Source: Lucinisca nassula (taxonomy: Eukaryota > Mollusca > Bivalvia > Lucinida > Lucinidae). Taken from it: 64,000 bases of DNA. Each line of letters starts with the position of its first letter. Within the stretch, counting starts at the first letter, position 1. The notes under the pieces were generated by a model that did not search any database, was not told where the DNA came from, and saw only the letters and a list, made by a program, of their open reading frames with translations. Where the stretch lies: NCBI GenBank assembly GCA_963580285.1, contig OY757010.1, positions 209,220,138-209,284,137 of the forward strand, given 5' to 3'. Of the stretch, positions 34,151 through 45,622 are shown in pieces. Both the position numbers and the translations under genes were made by a program.

Positions 34151-35513
34151 GTTTTCGGTCGCCTCTGCAACGCTAATAGGTAGCCTGAGTACCCTACTCC
34201 TGCGACTGGGCATGCCCCCAAAGTATATGACTGTATCATGATCGATAACCCAGATCCAAGATCCCGTGAGTTCTATGATAACTGTCAAAATGATGAGATA
34301 AAGATATTGTCTAAAACCAACTTCTTATTTATACAAACAGCGCAAGAATGACACACCGTGTATTCTTAATCATGTTAATCAAGAGAACCAGAATCCATTT
34401 GTAAAATTTATAAAGAAAACAGGTACGTTCATAAAATAAATTGAGAGAAGTCAGTCAGTCAGTAAGTAAGGACTTTATTTAGTGAGGGTAGCAACATTTA
34501 GCACATACAAAAATACATGTAATAGCTAATCTTCCATGAGGCCCTCAGCTTATCCTCCATGCTCTAATCTTCCTTCTTATTAAAACATACAAGCTATAAT
34601 ATTTTGTCTAATAAATTTTGTATATAGAGGATATTTACTTTTTTGAGATGAATACCAAAAATATTTCATCGAGTGTGTTGAAAATATCAGAGTTTTCAGG
34701 AGTGCGAAGCACGAGTGAAAATTCTGATGTTTTCAACACACGAGATGAAATTTTTTTTGTATTTATCGATAAAAATTAAATTTTCTTTTTATTTGATAAT
34801 ATTTTAGGACGCTTACAGTAATTGATCAATCGGATCTTACGTCACAGTTTTTGACTTGGCTATGACGTCACAACTGTCAGTTGCAAACCATAAACAGATC
34901 GCCATTTTTAATACATCATTTTTACAGTTCAAAGAATGCTTTTTCAAGGTATGTTACAGAATTATTTTATAGATAACATATGAATTTTGGCGAGAAAAGT
35001 AGTCCGGGCTGCTACTGTGAAAATAACATTCACACTGTGAAAATATCATTTATATTTTCACAGTGTGAAAATATCACTTTTATTTGTTTAAGATATGCAT
35101 TGGTTTCACTGCTATGTATAAAATAAATAATAAATTGATAGAACATACAAGTTATAATATTTTCTTCCATCTGCAGTATCATTTTTAGATATGAGGAACT
35201 TTTGAAACCGTTTTGAATATGGAGCACTATTTTCTCACGCTGGTGATTAAGCAGTTTACATTAAGCCAAAAGTCCAGTCTTTTGTCCACTATCGAATGAC
35301 TGTTGATAATATTGTACTTAGTACTAAAAATGTTGTAGACATTTGTTATGTCCACATGATTTTGTTTCTTTGAATAACCATTACGAAAACACGCCTAAAC
35401 AAATACATTGTAACCTTTATCGCCGAAAAAAAAAAAAAAAAAAAAAACGAAAATTTTAAGATGAAAATTGTGATATTTTTCTCATTTCTGCTCAAAGTAT
35501 AATGTGATTTAAA
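34151..35513. other. Non-coding interior with two foldbacks
   Basis: A foldback at 34662-34751 has arms ATTTCATCGAGTGTGTTGAA and complement around CAGGAGTGCGAAGCACGAGTG. Two CRE-like sites, TTACGTCACAG and ATGACGTCACA, follow (34837-34875). A perfect palindrome lies at 35031-35067 (CACACTGTGAAAATA / TATTTTCACAGTGTG). A poly-A run is at about 35427-35447. No gene is seen. Confidence 0.6.
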
Positions 35514-38361
35514 CAAGAGGGCCCAATGGCCCTATATCGCTCACCTGTGTATCAGAAAATCATTAGTGTAGGAGACCAATTGAAATTGCTACATACTAAA
35601 TATCTAAGCTCAGGCAAAGCGGTGTCAATGCTTATAAACCCTATTGGTTTCATTGGGCAACAGGGCTTGAGATGTAATTTCATCTCAATGTCAGGTAGAA
35701 GTCCCACAAAATTGGAAGAGACATCTCCAAAATGACCTTTATAGTGTTGACAGGGATGTAAAACCTCAAATCAAACAAAATCTGTGCCTTATGGTTTTGG
35801 AAAAAAAGATTTTTTTTAAGTTTTTTTCCAGTATAAGTCTAAGAAGCTAATGAGCCCTGGGGCTTGGCCAATTTTGACCCAAAGGGCATGGTTGGCAGGA
35901 TTTATGTAGGCGACCATTTTGTGTTGCTATATACTAAATATCTAAGGTCTGTATTTCATGGTTTCCAAGAAGATGTTTGAAGCTTTTTTCAATTATAAGT
36001 TTGTTGGAGTTAAGGGGCCACAGGATTTGGCCAATTTGGACTAAATATCTAAGTTCTGTGCTTCACAGTTTCTGAGAAGAAGATTTTTTAAGCTTTCTTC
36101 CATTATGAGTCTATGGGAGCTAAGGGGCACCGGGGCGTGACCCATTTGGACCCCAGGGGCATGATTAGCAGGAAATATGTAGGTGATCACTTGCCGTTGC
36201 TACATGCTAAATATCTAAGCTCTGGGCCCTCTGGTTTCAGAGAAGAAGATTTTTTAGGCTTTTATCCATTATGAGTCTATGGGAGCTAAGTGGGTCACAG
36301 GGTGTGGCCCATTTGGACCCTAGGGGCATGATTGGCAGGATTTATGTAGGTGACCACTTATCATTGCCACATGCTAAATATCTAAGCTCTGGACCCTGTG
36401 GTTTCAGAGTAGAAGATTTTTGAAGCTTTTTTCCATTATGAGTCTAGGGGACCTAAGGGGCCCCGGGGCGTGGCCCATTTGGACCCCAGGGGCATGATTG
36501 GCAGGATTTATGTAGGTGACCACTTGCCATTGCTACATGCTAATTATCTAAGCTCTGGGCCCTGTGGTTTCAGAGAAAAAGATTTTTGAAGCTTTTTTTC
36601 CATTATGAGTCTATAGGAGCTAAGGGGCCCCGGGGCGTGGCTCGTTTGGACCAAAGGGGCATGATTGGCAGGAATTCTGTAGGTGACCACTTGCTGTTGC
36701 TACATGCTAAATATCTAAGCTCTGGGCCCGGTGGTTTCAGAGAAGAAGATTTTTGAAGCTTTTTTCCATTATGAGTCTATGGGAGCGAAGAGGCCCCAGG
36801 GTGTGGCCCATTTGGAACCCAGGGGCATGATTGGCGGGAATTATGTAGTTGACCACTTGCCCTTCCTACATGCTAAATATCTAAGCTCTGGGCCCTGTGG
36901 TTTCAGAGAAGAAGATTTTTGAAGCTTTTTTCCATTATGAGTCTATAGGAGATAATGGGCCCGGGGCGTGGTCCATTTGGACCCCAGGGGCATGATTGGC
37001 AGGAATTATGTAGTTGACCACTTGCCCTTCCTACATGCTAAATATATAAGCTCTGGGCCCTGTGGTTTCAGAGAAGAAGATTTTTGAAGTTTTTTTTTCC
37101 ATTATGAGTCTATGGGAGCGAAGGGGCCCCGGGGCGTGGCCCATTGGGAACCCAGGAGCATGATTGGCAGGAATTATGTAGGTGACCATCTGCCATTGCT
37201 ACATGCTATATATAAGCTCTGGGCCCTGTGGTTTCAGAGAAGAAGATTTTTGAAGCTTTTTTTCCATTAGGAGTCTATGGGAGCGAAGGGGCTCGAGGGT
37301 GTGGCCCATTTGGAACCCAGGGGCATGATTGGCGGGAATTATGTAGTTGACCACTTGCCCTTCCTACATGCTAAATATCTAAGCTCTGGGCCCTGTGGTT
37401 TCAGAGAAGAAGATTTTTGAAGCTTTTTTCCATTATGAGTCTATAGGAGATAATGGGCCCCGGGGCGTGGTCCGTTTGGACCCCAGGGGCATGATTGGCA
37501 GGAATTATGTAGGTAACAACTTGCCGTTACTACATGCTAAATATATAAGCTCTGGGCTCTATGGTTTCAGAGAAGAAGATTTTTGAAGCTTTTTTTTCCA
37601 TTATGAGTCTATGGGAGCGAAGGGGCCCCGGGGCGTGGCCAATTTGGAACCCAGGGGCATGATTGGCAGGAATTATGTAGGTGACCACCTGCCATTGCTA
37701 CATGCTAAATATATAAGCTCTGGGCCCTGTGGTTTCAGAGAAGAAGATTTTTGAAGCTTTTTTTCCATTATGAGTCTATGGGAGCGAAGGGGCCTCGGGG
37801 CGTGGCCCTTTTTGAACCCAGGGACATGATTGGCAGGACTTATGTAGGTGACCACTTGCAATTGCTACATGCCAAATATCTAAGCTCTGGGCCCTGTGGT
37901 TTCAGAGAAGAAGATTTTTGAAGCTTTTTTTCCATTATGAGTCTATGGGAGCGAAGGGGCCCCAGGGTGTGGCCCATTTGGCACCCAGGCGCATGATTGG
38001 CAGGAATTATGTAGTTGACCACTTGCCCTTGCTACATGCTAAATATCTAAGCTCTGGGCCCTGTGGTTTCAGAGAAGAAGATTTTTTAAAAATTTTCCCT
38101 TTTATAAGTCTATGGGAGCTATATGTTGCCATGGCAACCAGAATTCCAATCTGATCAGCCCAAAAACCTTAAGCAGCCTTTCCCCCTACCTGATGATGCT
38201 TCACATGAAATTTGATCAAGATTGGCCATGGGGTATTGGAGATATACTTATTTGAAATTGTTTACGGACGGACGGACGCACGGACGGACGCACGCACGAC
38301 GGACAACGGACAAAAAGTGATCCCAAAAGCTCACCTCGTCACTACGTGACAGGTGAGCTAA
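35514..38361 (+). mobile_element. Composite array element E4
   Basis: The head is CAAGAGGGCCCAATGGCCC, then TATCGCTCACCTG. Array 1 (about 35800-38090) has roughly thirteen ~166 bp units with GGCATGATTGGCAGGAATTA, CTACATGCTAAATATCTAAG and GTGGTTTCAGAGAAGAAG. A GACGGACGGACGCACGG tract follows, and a 3' hairpin at 38328-38359 (AGCTCACC, CGTCAC/GTGACA, GGTGAGCT) then AA. The hairpin matches E5. A SINE fragment lies at 35622-35780. Frames at 36731-38154 are array translations. Confidence 0.8.
35622..35780 (+). mobile_element. SINE fragment inside E4
   Basis: It matches the tail half of the CAAA-tailed family (AATGCTTATAAACCCTATTG through AAACCTCAAATCAAACAAAA). The head is missing, and no flanking duplication was identified. 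Confidence 0.7.
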
Positions 38362-39015
38362 AAACAACAACAATAATTGCCTCCGAGTGTAGGTAGGGGA
38401 AATAGTCCTTAAATGTTTTATTAATCTCTTAAATTCCAGTTTTCAATCAAATAGTGTATATCTTCACCAGACGCCAGATTCTACACTCTTTGCCAAGCCC
38501 ACCCTATATTTCCAAGATAACCTGCTTTATTTTTACACAACACTCTGACCTCACTGCGACTATTTTCATTCCAAAAGTTTTCCCGACAAGTCAGTGATAT
38601 TCACATGCACTTAATTATAGAACAGCTTTTTTTCTGAGCACTTTGGGTCGAATGACAAACAATACGCAATGGAATTCTTTTCACTGACTGTTCCAAGTCG
38701 GTTCTTCTTTGGCGGTTTATTTATGTTATTGCTTGTCACTGCTTGTATGTATCGCATTTTGGATAGCCAGCTGGCCATTTTATGGGAAAGTAACTGTCCA
38801 TTTGGCTCTCCTCTGTTGTTGTTTCCATTAGGGTCCAGTTAATTCATGCTTAGGTTTCTTTCCCTTTGGTGTCTCAGATGTGAGGTGTAAGTTAATTGTA
38901 TTGATTCCTGATCATTGCTTTACTTCTATTTTTTTTATAAGCACCAAGTTTATAATCATGCAATGAGTGTCTTATGCTCCAACTGGCTCTCTAATGCTTG
39001 ACCATAGAAACACCA
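38362..39015. other. Unassigned interior of long-TIR element
   Basis: No tandem repeat, palindrome or gene is recognised. TGATCATTGCTTTACTTCTA near 38909 recurs at about 44936. Confidence 0.4.
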
Positions 39016-40306
39016 TATAGATTTTATCGCCATTACAAAGCGTAAGCTGGCCATTTTGTTTTCTACAAAAGCAAGAAATGACCTCTTATTTATGAATCGG
39101 TGCGCCATTCGGTCAGATAAGCATGATACCCAGACAGTTAATGGTCTTGTCCAGAAAAGTATTTTTCATCACAGCTTTCTTTCTCTGATGATTTTAACAC
39201 AATTTAGAAATCATATGTAGACCACCTTTTTTGTAGTAAGCTGCTGGCATTTACTTAGGCAGCAACTGGTGTGATTTTCTCCTCTCTGGCTATCGAATGA
39301 TCTAATGCTTAACCAGCAAATTTTGGCAGTTGAGGAGTTCTTCGTAGATAGTAAAACTCAAAAACCTGTTTTATTTCATTTCAGGCAATTACCAGACCTT
39401 TGATAAAACAAACACAGCGTAAAAGTCAGTGAAAATCATTTGGTACTATGATTCTGGAGACTGAAAATGTTTCCATAAAATACTATGTCATTATCGAATC
39501 AAAAGCGCACTGCTAATGAGGTTGGCTAAAAATGGCTCCGTAGAACAAGGTGTGGGTGATTCTGGGGCCGTGGAGATGAAAACAGATCCGCCTTATAGTT
39601 GCAAGTTTTGTTATCATTTCTATAGATCTAATGCGTAATCAACCATTTTCGATATTTTCCGTGGTGATTTCTCGCTAGTGCTGCATTGACAAGCAAAATA
39701 TCCATAACACATATAACCATATATGTTTATTGTGTCTGCATGTTAATACGCTGAACTGGAAGCAAAGCGCAATATTAAATTAACCCTTGTCATGCTGAAT
39801 ATTCATATATGCCACACCCACTACCGATTATCAACCAATCAGATTACTTGATGCAAATTATTGCAACAAATTCATAATCTGAATGGCAAACAATGTACAT
39901 CCTGATCAGATGGCTTTGTCAGAAGCCATCTGATCTGGATCTACATTGTTTCAAAGATAAGGCATATCCGGGATTAGCAGGACAAGGGTTAAAGGCAACA
40001 AACACCTCGAAAAACCACGGGCTTTCTAAGGTTTCAGTTCACCTTCAGCAGGAGAAACTAAATTTAGCCAAACTCCGTGAAGTACGGGATTTGGTATTTA
40101 CTCCAAAGACGCCGATATCAATGGGCTCCTGAATGTAATTCCCCCGTTTTTTAAATAACTTCCTTGTAAAATTTATATTACTTTTGAAAAACAGAAAATG
40201 CAAAGTTTCTTTACCTTTTTTAACGATCTAATTCCTCACCGGATGTCGCTCTAATTGCTTCACATTCTTACCCAATTGTTACGCATTCTATCGTTCCGTA
40301 GGCGTG
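39016..40306 (-). repeat. Right arm of long inverted repeat
   Basis: It is the reverse complement of 31551-33648 minus H, with one extra ~24 bp stretch near the terminus (40275-40300) that the left end lacks. A MITE is inserted at 39784-39988. Confidence 0.85.
39784..39988 (-). mobile_element. piggyBac-like MITE in right TIR arm
   Basis: TTAA (39780-39783 and 39989-39992) flanks a 205 bp copy of the 10608 family with ends CCCTTGTCATGCT and AGCAGGACAAGGG. The left arm (about 32868-32890) shows the equivalent site without the insertion. Removal leaves AAATTAAAGGCAAC against AAATAAAAGGCAAC, so one TTAA is duplicated. Confidence 0.9.
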
Positions 40307-41187
40307 TATATGAAATTTCAAAACCCTAGCATACATGGTTCTAAAGTTATGCTATGCATCACTTTTAGCATACATTACAATGGGCACAAATTACCGAAAT
40401 GACAAAGGGCCATAACTCACAAAGTATTTTTCGGAATTTTGTCAAAAGTTAATCAGTTCATCTACTCATCACCACCAATATATTCACCAATTTTCAAGGC
40501 TCTAGCTCCAATAGTTTTTGAGATATCTTGCTGACAAGATTTTATTAAAAAAATTTCAAAGGGCAATAACCTTTAAAAGGGGCATAATCCAGACAAGAAA
40601 AAAAAATACACGTCAGCTAATTTTCCATGAGGAATCCATATATGAAATTTCAAAACCCTAGCATACACGGTTCTAAAGTTAAGCTATGCATCACTTTTAG
40701 CATACATTACAATGGGCACAAATTACCAAAATGACAAAGGGCCATAACTCACAAAGTATTTTTCAGAATTTGGTCAAAAGTTAATCAGTTCATCTACTCA
40801 TCACCACCAATATATTCACCAACTTTCAAGGCTCTAGATCCAATAGTTTTTGAGATATCTTGCTGACAAGATTTTATTAAAAAAATTTCAAAGGGCAATA
40901 ACTCTTGAAGGGGGCATAATCCGGACGAGAAAAAAAATACTCGTCAGCTAATTTTCCATGAGGAATCCATATATGAAATTTCAAAACCCTAGCATACACC
41001 GTTCTTTAGTTATGCTATGCATCAAAAGCGTAACGGACGGAAGAACGGACGAACAGACAAACGGACGAACGAACCAGAAGCAATATGCCCCTCCAACTTT
41101 TTCAAAGTTGGGAGCATAACAATGTATACCCCCATAAACCCCCATTTTCTCTATATAAAGTGGGGAATAGGGGGTCTTCATTCAGTA

Positions 41188-41603
41188 ATATTTACATTTC
41201 CAGTGTAAAGTCTAATGTAAACCTATAGAAAACAATTGCCTTAATATGTCAATGAGCGCATCGAATCACATGATTTTCAGTGACGTTAAATGACGCCATT
41301 CTAAACCATTGTTCTCTACCGGCGTTGATGACGTCAACGCTGCTCCGCACTTTGTAGAAAAAACAGCGTGTAAATGTTTAGTTTGCCCTACAAGAATTTT
41401 TGGCCCAGTTATGTGGGGCAAATAATGTAAATATAAAAAATAAACTTAATTTTTCTGCTTTTCATTAAAGTATGAATGACAGTGGGTTGCTAGCAAAGTC
41501 TACAGGAACCCCTTCGGGGTTCATTTACTTTGCACGCGACCCACTGCGTTCATACTTCCATGAACTGCAGAAAAATAAATTTCATTTCTTAAATAAGATG
41601 TAG
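41188..41603 (+). repeat. ~415 bp foldback repeat, copy 1
   Basis: It runs from TTTACATTTCCAGTGTAAAG to AAATTTCATTTCTTAAAT. It contains GATGACGTCAACGCTGCTCC and, at its end, a palindrome with arms GCAAAGT...AGGAACCCC and GGGGTTC...ACTTTGC. The inverted second copy is at 44203-44625 inside a hAT-like element. Confidence 0.75.
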
Positions 41604-41863
41604 CATATATACTGACAGCTGGAAAAGGGAAGTATAAAGACAGATGTGATAGACCTAACTTTGGTGGACTGTAACCTTGAAACACAATGTGCTGCTCCAC
41701 ATCAAGGCCTTAACAATATGAGGGATGTAACTGTGGGAGTTAATCAGAAATTTTTTCAGATTATTTCAAAGGGGAATAACTCTGCTAATATCCGAAATGA
41801 TATTTGCTGGTCAACATAATGGTCAATTTACAGTTTCAACTTGACTGAATGTAAACTAACTTA
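41604..41863. repeat. Two relic units of the 23-25 kb array
   Basis: GGTGGACTGTAACCTTGAAAC and GGGAATAACTCTGCTAATAT resemble the ~150 bp unit of 23090-25039. They are diverged and isolated. Confidence 0.5.
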
Positions 41864-41867
41864 TTAA

Positions 41868-42481
41868 CCCTTTACCACTCAGATACGTGTTTTTACGTGT
41901 CTGCACCCCCCCCCCATTTTAAGCCCCAGAAGCACCCAAAATCTGCATTTCTACCCCTGGATAGTTAAGTTTGCTTTAGGATTTGTTGGACAAAAAAGTG
42001 ACCTGTTTTTTCGCGCGCCTCCCCACTAAAAATATTCCTGGGGGTGATTGAAGGGGCCCCCCCTCACATCCCGAAAAATTTTGGGTTTATGGTCCAACCG
42101 GCCGCTAAAATTTATACCTGAGGGTGTCTGGGGTCAAACATGCCTGAAAATTGATGCTGATAAAACATGCTGCAAACAGTGAAAATGGTTAGTGCCAACC
42201 ACCTTAATTGTTGCCTTGACAGCTGTGTGAAGATTAAAATGTGGTCCAAAATTAATGTGAAAACACACTTTTTGCCAACTTTGAGATGCCCCCTCTTTAC
42301 CATGACAACAATGATCAAGTCATGAAAGGTTGCATTTGAAAGGCTACTGCCCAATGAACATTCATACCGAGTTTGGTGTAAAACAGACCATCCATTAGGA
42401 AACAATGGCTAGTTGAAGTTGCTGTCAGGTGCAACACTGTGAAAATCAGTGAAATTCACAAAATCCCTGAGTGGTAAAGGG
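41868..42481. mobile_element. TTAA-flanked DNA transposon, 614 bp, piggyBac-like
   Basis: TTAA at 41864-41867 and 42482-42485 flanks perfect 15 bp inverted ends, CCCTTTACCACTCAG and CTGAGTGGTAAAGGG. The family differs from the ~205 bp MITEs. A 97-residue minus frame (42112-42405) shows no transposase motif. Confidence 0.85.
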
Positions 42482-42485
42482 TTAA

Positions 42486-42987
42486 GCAATGGTCGGCAAC
42501 ATTCTTTTGTGGAGATTGATGATGAAATCTTTTCTACGGTCATTCTCTCTCTTCTGCTTATTCAAGAAGGGCAGTTGTCAGTTTCTGGCAAAGAAATTGC
42601 ACTGTACTGGTAAACCATTACGTATAAGTCTGCCCAGGAAAAGTGTGGATAGGTAAACTGACTGGCTCAAGAATGACCTAAATCAGTGATGACTGGTCCG
42701 TTAAACTCTAATACAAACAAACAAAACTAACAGATTAAGCTTTCAGAAAGTTATGGTAATATTTGTTGGATTGCATATTTGAAACAATGTGCACCTTGGT
42801 AATCTACAATCTTGGTGCTCCACATCATGACCGAACTATAAATCAAGAACTGAAATTGTAAGAGTTAGCAGAAACAAAAAGTTTACATGTACACCTGGAC
42901 TTCATTATAGCACGTTTTGTTACAGCACAAATTTGGATATAGCATGGTAATGCTTTGGACCCCATATTTTCCATAACCAACAATAAT
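42486..42987. other. Mixed relics
   Basis: A stretch at about 42622-42690 (TATAAGTCTGCCCAGGAAAA, ACTGACTGGCTCAAGAATGA) matches 21424-21490, suggesting an undefined short retroposon. TTCATTATAGCACGTTTTG (about 42902) resembles a pogo-type end. No gene. Confidence 0.4.
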
Positions 42988-43363
42988 CAGAGGACTAATG
43001 GTCCTGAGCCGCTCCCCTGAGTCCTGTCAGTTTATAGAGCCATTTCATTTCTGAGAAGAAGAGTTTTAAAGGGCTTTTACATGGAAGCCATCTTGGACAC
43101 GTGACCTGATAATGGGCCCATTGGTTCCAGAGAAGAAGATTTCTGAAGGGTTTTTACCTCATTAGGCATGGTGGCCAAATTGGCCATGGGACAAAACTCA
43201 TTAATAAATTTTCATTTGTTTGTACCTGAAAGTTTCCATGTGACATTTGTATACAAATGGAGCAGTGGTTTCTGTGAAAAAAAAGTTTTAATTTTCATAT
43301 CTGACTGACCTTAGGCCAAGGTCAGAGAAGGATATTGACCTTTAATAATCGAGTAGTTTCATC

Positions 43364-43662
43364 TGCCCCCCGCCCATCGGGGCTTGGAGAAATAGATTGG
43401 GCTGCAAGATGCTTCCATGCAGAGCTGAACGACTGCACATGAGTACTGGTAATCCGCTTAGAACATCTAAGCCTGTCCAGGAAAATTGCTGCGAGTCGGT
43501 CCATCCATGCTTATAAACCCTATTGGTTTCATTGGGCGGCAGGGATTGAGATGTCATTTCATCTCAATGTTGGGTAAAAGTCCCACAAAATTGGAAGCAA
43601 CGTCTCCAAAATGACTTAAATAGTGCTGGCGGGGACATCAAACCTCAAATCAAACAAACAAG
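43364..43662 (+). mobile_element. SINE-like retroposon (CAAA-tailed), full length
   Basis: The head CCCGCCCATCGGGGCTTG is on the left and the AATCAAACAAACAAG tail on the right. An 8 bp duplication, GTTTCATC, lies at 43356-43363 and 43663-43670. Other units read TAGTTTCATCCACTC uninterrupted (about 46632). Minus frames over it are not genes. Confidence 0.85.
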
Positions 43663-43695
43663 GTTTCATCCACTCAACTAGCTAAATGTATCCAC

Positions 43696-45622
43696 TAGGG
43701 GTGTAACGATGCATCGATAGTTCGATGCATCGCGATAGGTACTACCTCGATAGCAATGCATCGATAGTACTTTGGACTATCGATAACTATCGCCGATAGT
43801 TCATTCAACTATCGATATTTTCGATAGTTTTTTTTTCTTGGATAGACTTTGAAAATATACCTGTACTGTTGTGTAATGAATCAAGTATTTTTGCTTAGGA
43901 TATCCATGCAGCTGTAATCAGGACAGACTGATAAACCTTTGCATATGTGCCTGATGATCTGAGTCTTCTATGGTCGCACATGTGTATCACGGTTTTTTGC
44001 TGTGTGGTGAATTTCTCACGGCAATGACTTTCCCGCCGTCATTTTTGTATGTGCTGTTGAGGCAGTCAGAAATTTTCCCGAGTTTTTCAATAACCAAACG
44101 TCAATGATCATTTGCTCACACGGTTGTTGCATGCAACTTTTTGAAAACATGACAATGAAACCTGTGCGACATGTGAAGGCTCAGATCAGCCTGCGCAGTC
44201 ATTTAAGAAATGAAATTTATTTTTCTGCAGTTCATGGAAGTATGAACGCAGTGGGTCGCGTGCAAAGTAAATGAACCCCGAAGGGGTTCATGTAAACTTT
44301 GCTCGCGACCCACTGTCGTTCATACTTTCATGAAAAGCAGAAAAATTAAGTTTATTTTTTATATTTACATTATTTGCCCCTCATCAATGGGCGAAAAAAA
44401 ATGCTTGTAGGGCAAACTTTTAAAGCTGAAAAACATTTACACGCTGTTTTTCTACAAAGAGCGGAGCAGCGTTGACGTCATCAACGCCCGTAGAGAACAA
44501 TGGTTTAGAATGACGTCACTTAACGGCACTGAAAATCATGTGATTCGATGCGTTCATGGGCATATGAATGCAATTATTTTCTATAGGTTTACATTAGACT
44601 TTACACTGGAAATGTAAATATATATAAATGTTTGCTGTTTGTATTAGCCTTGCGTAGTATGTCTTCTGGGACAAACGGCATTTCACTGTTCAGTTTTGAA
44701 GACATTTGCAAGATGCACAAGCTGATCTTTTTGTCTGAAGAAATGTTTGTTTTTGCTATGTGATGACTCATTCACATAGGTAAATGTATAATAAACGACG
44801 GTATAATGCAGTTTAACTTGTTTTTTGCGTCCGACAAACACGATAGCTAATGAGTATTATGAGCATCTGAAGCAGGACTCGCAGGTAACAAAAACACTGC
44901 ATATTGCTAAATGAAAACACCGACTTGATCATTGCTTTACTTCTATTTTGATAGTCTAGCTTTTGATGCTAACTTTAAATAAAAAATATGTAAATTCAAG
45001 TTTTAATGCAGTTTGTTAGATTCAAGTCACCCTTAAAGAGGTGCTAAAATGTCATGCTGTGATTACGTAATAGTATGCAATGATTGATCGGGTTACCTAA
45101 TTAACTGAATCCATAGATTAATTTAGTACAGGCGGCAGACATGAAACAACTGAAGAACGATCACTCGATCAGCATGTCAGTTTCCACAAGCAGAAAATCT
45201 CAAACACTGCAAAGGTGTATGTGTATAGGTATTAAAGCTATGATATCCATCTCTGACAGGCATATATACTGGAAGCAGCAAGCTATTTTTAGGCGATGGG
45301 TCCTTCTGTAGGTGGTGGGATATATAAAGAGCCGTCTCCTCATGATGTTTTTACTGGAATAGCCCCGAGGGAATGAATGCTGATATTGAAACACACAATA
45401 AACATACAATTTTAGGCCAATGCAATTTTCCTAACTCGTTCTGTCACTCTTAGCCATTTTTATGTAAGTGATATTAACATCTATGAATCATTTATAACAG
45501 TACCCGATAGTATCACGATAGTATCGTGATAGTATGCTGCGATAGTGATAGTATCGTGATAGTAGTTTCCACGATAGCAATACTATCACGATAGTCAAAA
45601 TTGGCCTCGATAGTCAGCCCTA
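43696..45622. mobile_element. hAT-like DNA transposon, non-autonomous, 1.9 kb
   Basis: An exact 8 bp duplication, GTATCCAC, flanks it (43688-43695, 45623-45630). The second duplicated unit shows the empty site TGTATCCACCAATTTT near 45890. The ends are TAGGGGTGTAACGATGC and CAGCCCTA. Both ends are packed with CGATAG / CTATCG repeats (43710-43830 and 45500-45612), as expected of subterminal transposase-binding sites. No transposase frame exists. A 420 bp foldback repeat is nested at 44203-44625. hAT assignment rests on the 8 bp duplication and terminal sequence. Confidence 0.85.
44203..44625 (-). repeat. ~420 bp foldback repeat, copy 2
   Basis: It is the inverted counterpart of 41188-41603: ATTTAAGAAATGAAATTTAT, GAACCCCGAAGGGGTTC, GTTGACGTCATCAACGC and CACTGGAAATGTAAATAT. 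The palindrome around GAACCCCGAAGGGGTTC is almost perfect. Confidence 0.8.

Larger units (their letters stand above)
31551..40306. mobile_element. Long-TIR DNA transposon, non-autonomous
   Basis: The arms are inverted repeats of about 1.05-1.1 kb: left 31551-33648 (with H inserted) and right 39016-40306 (with a MITE inserted). The ends are CACGCC and GGCGTG. A 5 bp duplication, TATAT, lies at 31546-31550 and 40307-40311; uninterrupted array units read CCATATATGAAA, with TATAT once. The interior holds a ~22 bp minisatellite, foldbacks and E4. No transposase or polymerase frame is seen. The 5 bp duplication with a CAC start is compatible with Transib-type elements but is not proof, and the superfamily is unassigned. 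Confidence 0.75.
25061..41119 (+). mobile_element. Host array element G, expanded by nested insertions
   Basis: The 5' end is CTAGAAATGGTGTTTTAAAA, a palindromic head, then ACAATGCCCCC. A ~175 bp array (25130-25830) and a ~320 bp array follow. The 320 bp array is interrupted by E2, F and the long-TIR element, and resumes at 31122-31550 and 40307-41020. The 320 bp unit carries GACAAGATTTTATTAAAAAA, GGAATCCATATATGAAATTT and CATACATTACAATGGGCAC. The end has ACGGACGGAAGAACGG, then a hairpin with arms ATGCCCCTCCAACTTT and AAAGTTGGGAGCAT, then AA. The link between the left part and the later array is inferred from continuity of the unit across each insertion. Confidence 0.6.

Noticed and set aside
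33908..34183. 91-residue Lys/Arg-rich repeat protein
   Set aside because: The repeat is at DNA level with drifting 18-25 bp periods that do not preserve frame, so a selected protein is unlikely.
32609..40252. Transposon ends placed at AGAGCG...CGCTCT with an AATT duplication
   Set aside because: Initially attractive, but inverted similarity continues outward to CACGCC/GGCGTG once element H is removed, and the TATAT duplication lies there.
31551..40306. Polinton/Maverick element
   Set aside because: The long TIRs invite this, but the duplication is 5 bp rather than 6, the ends are CACGCC rather than AG-starting, and no polymerase, integrase or capsid-like frame exists.
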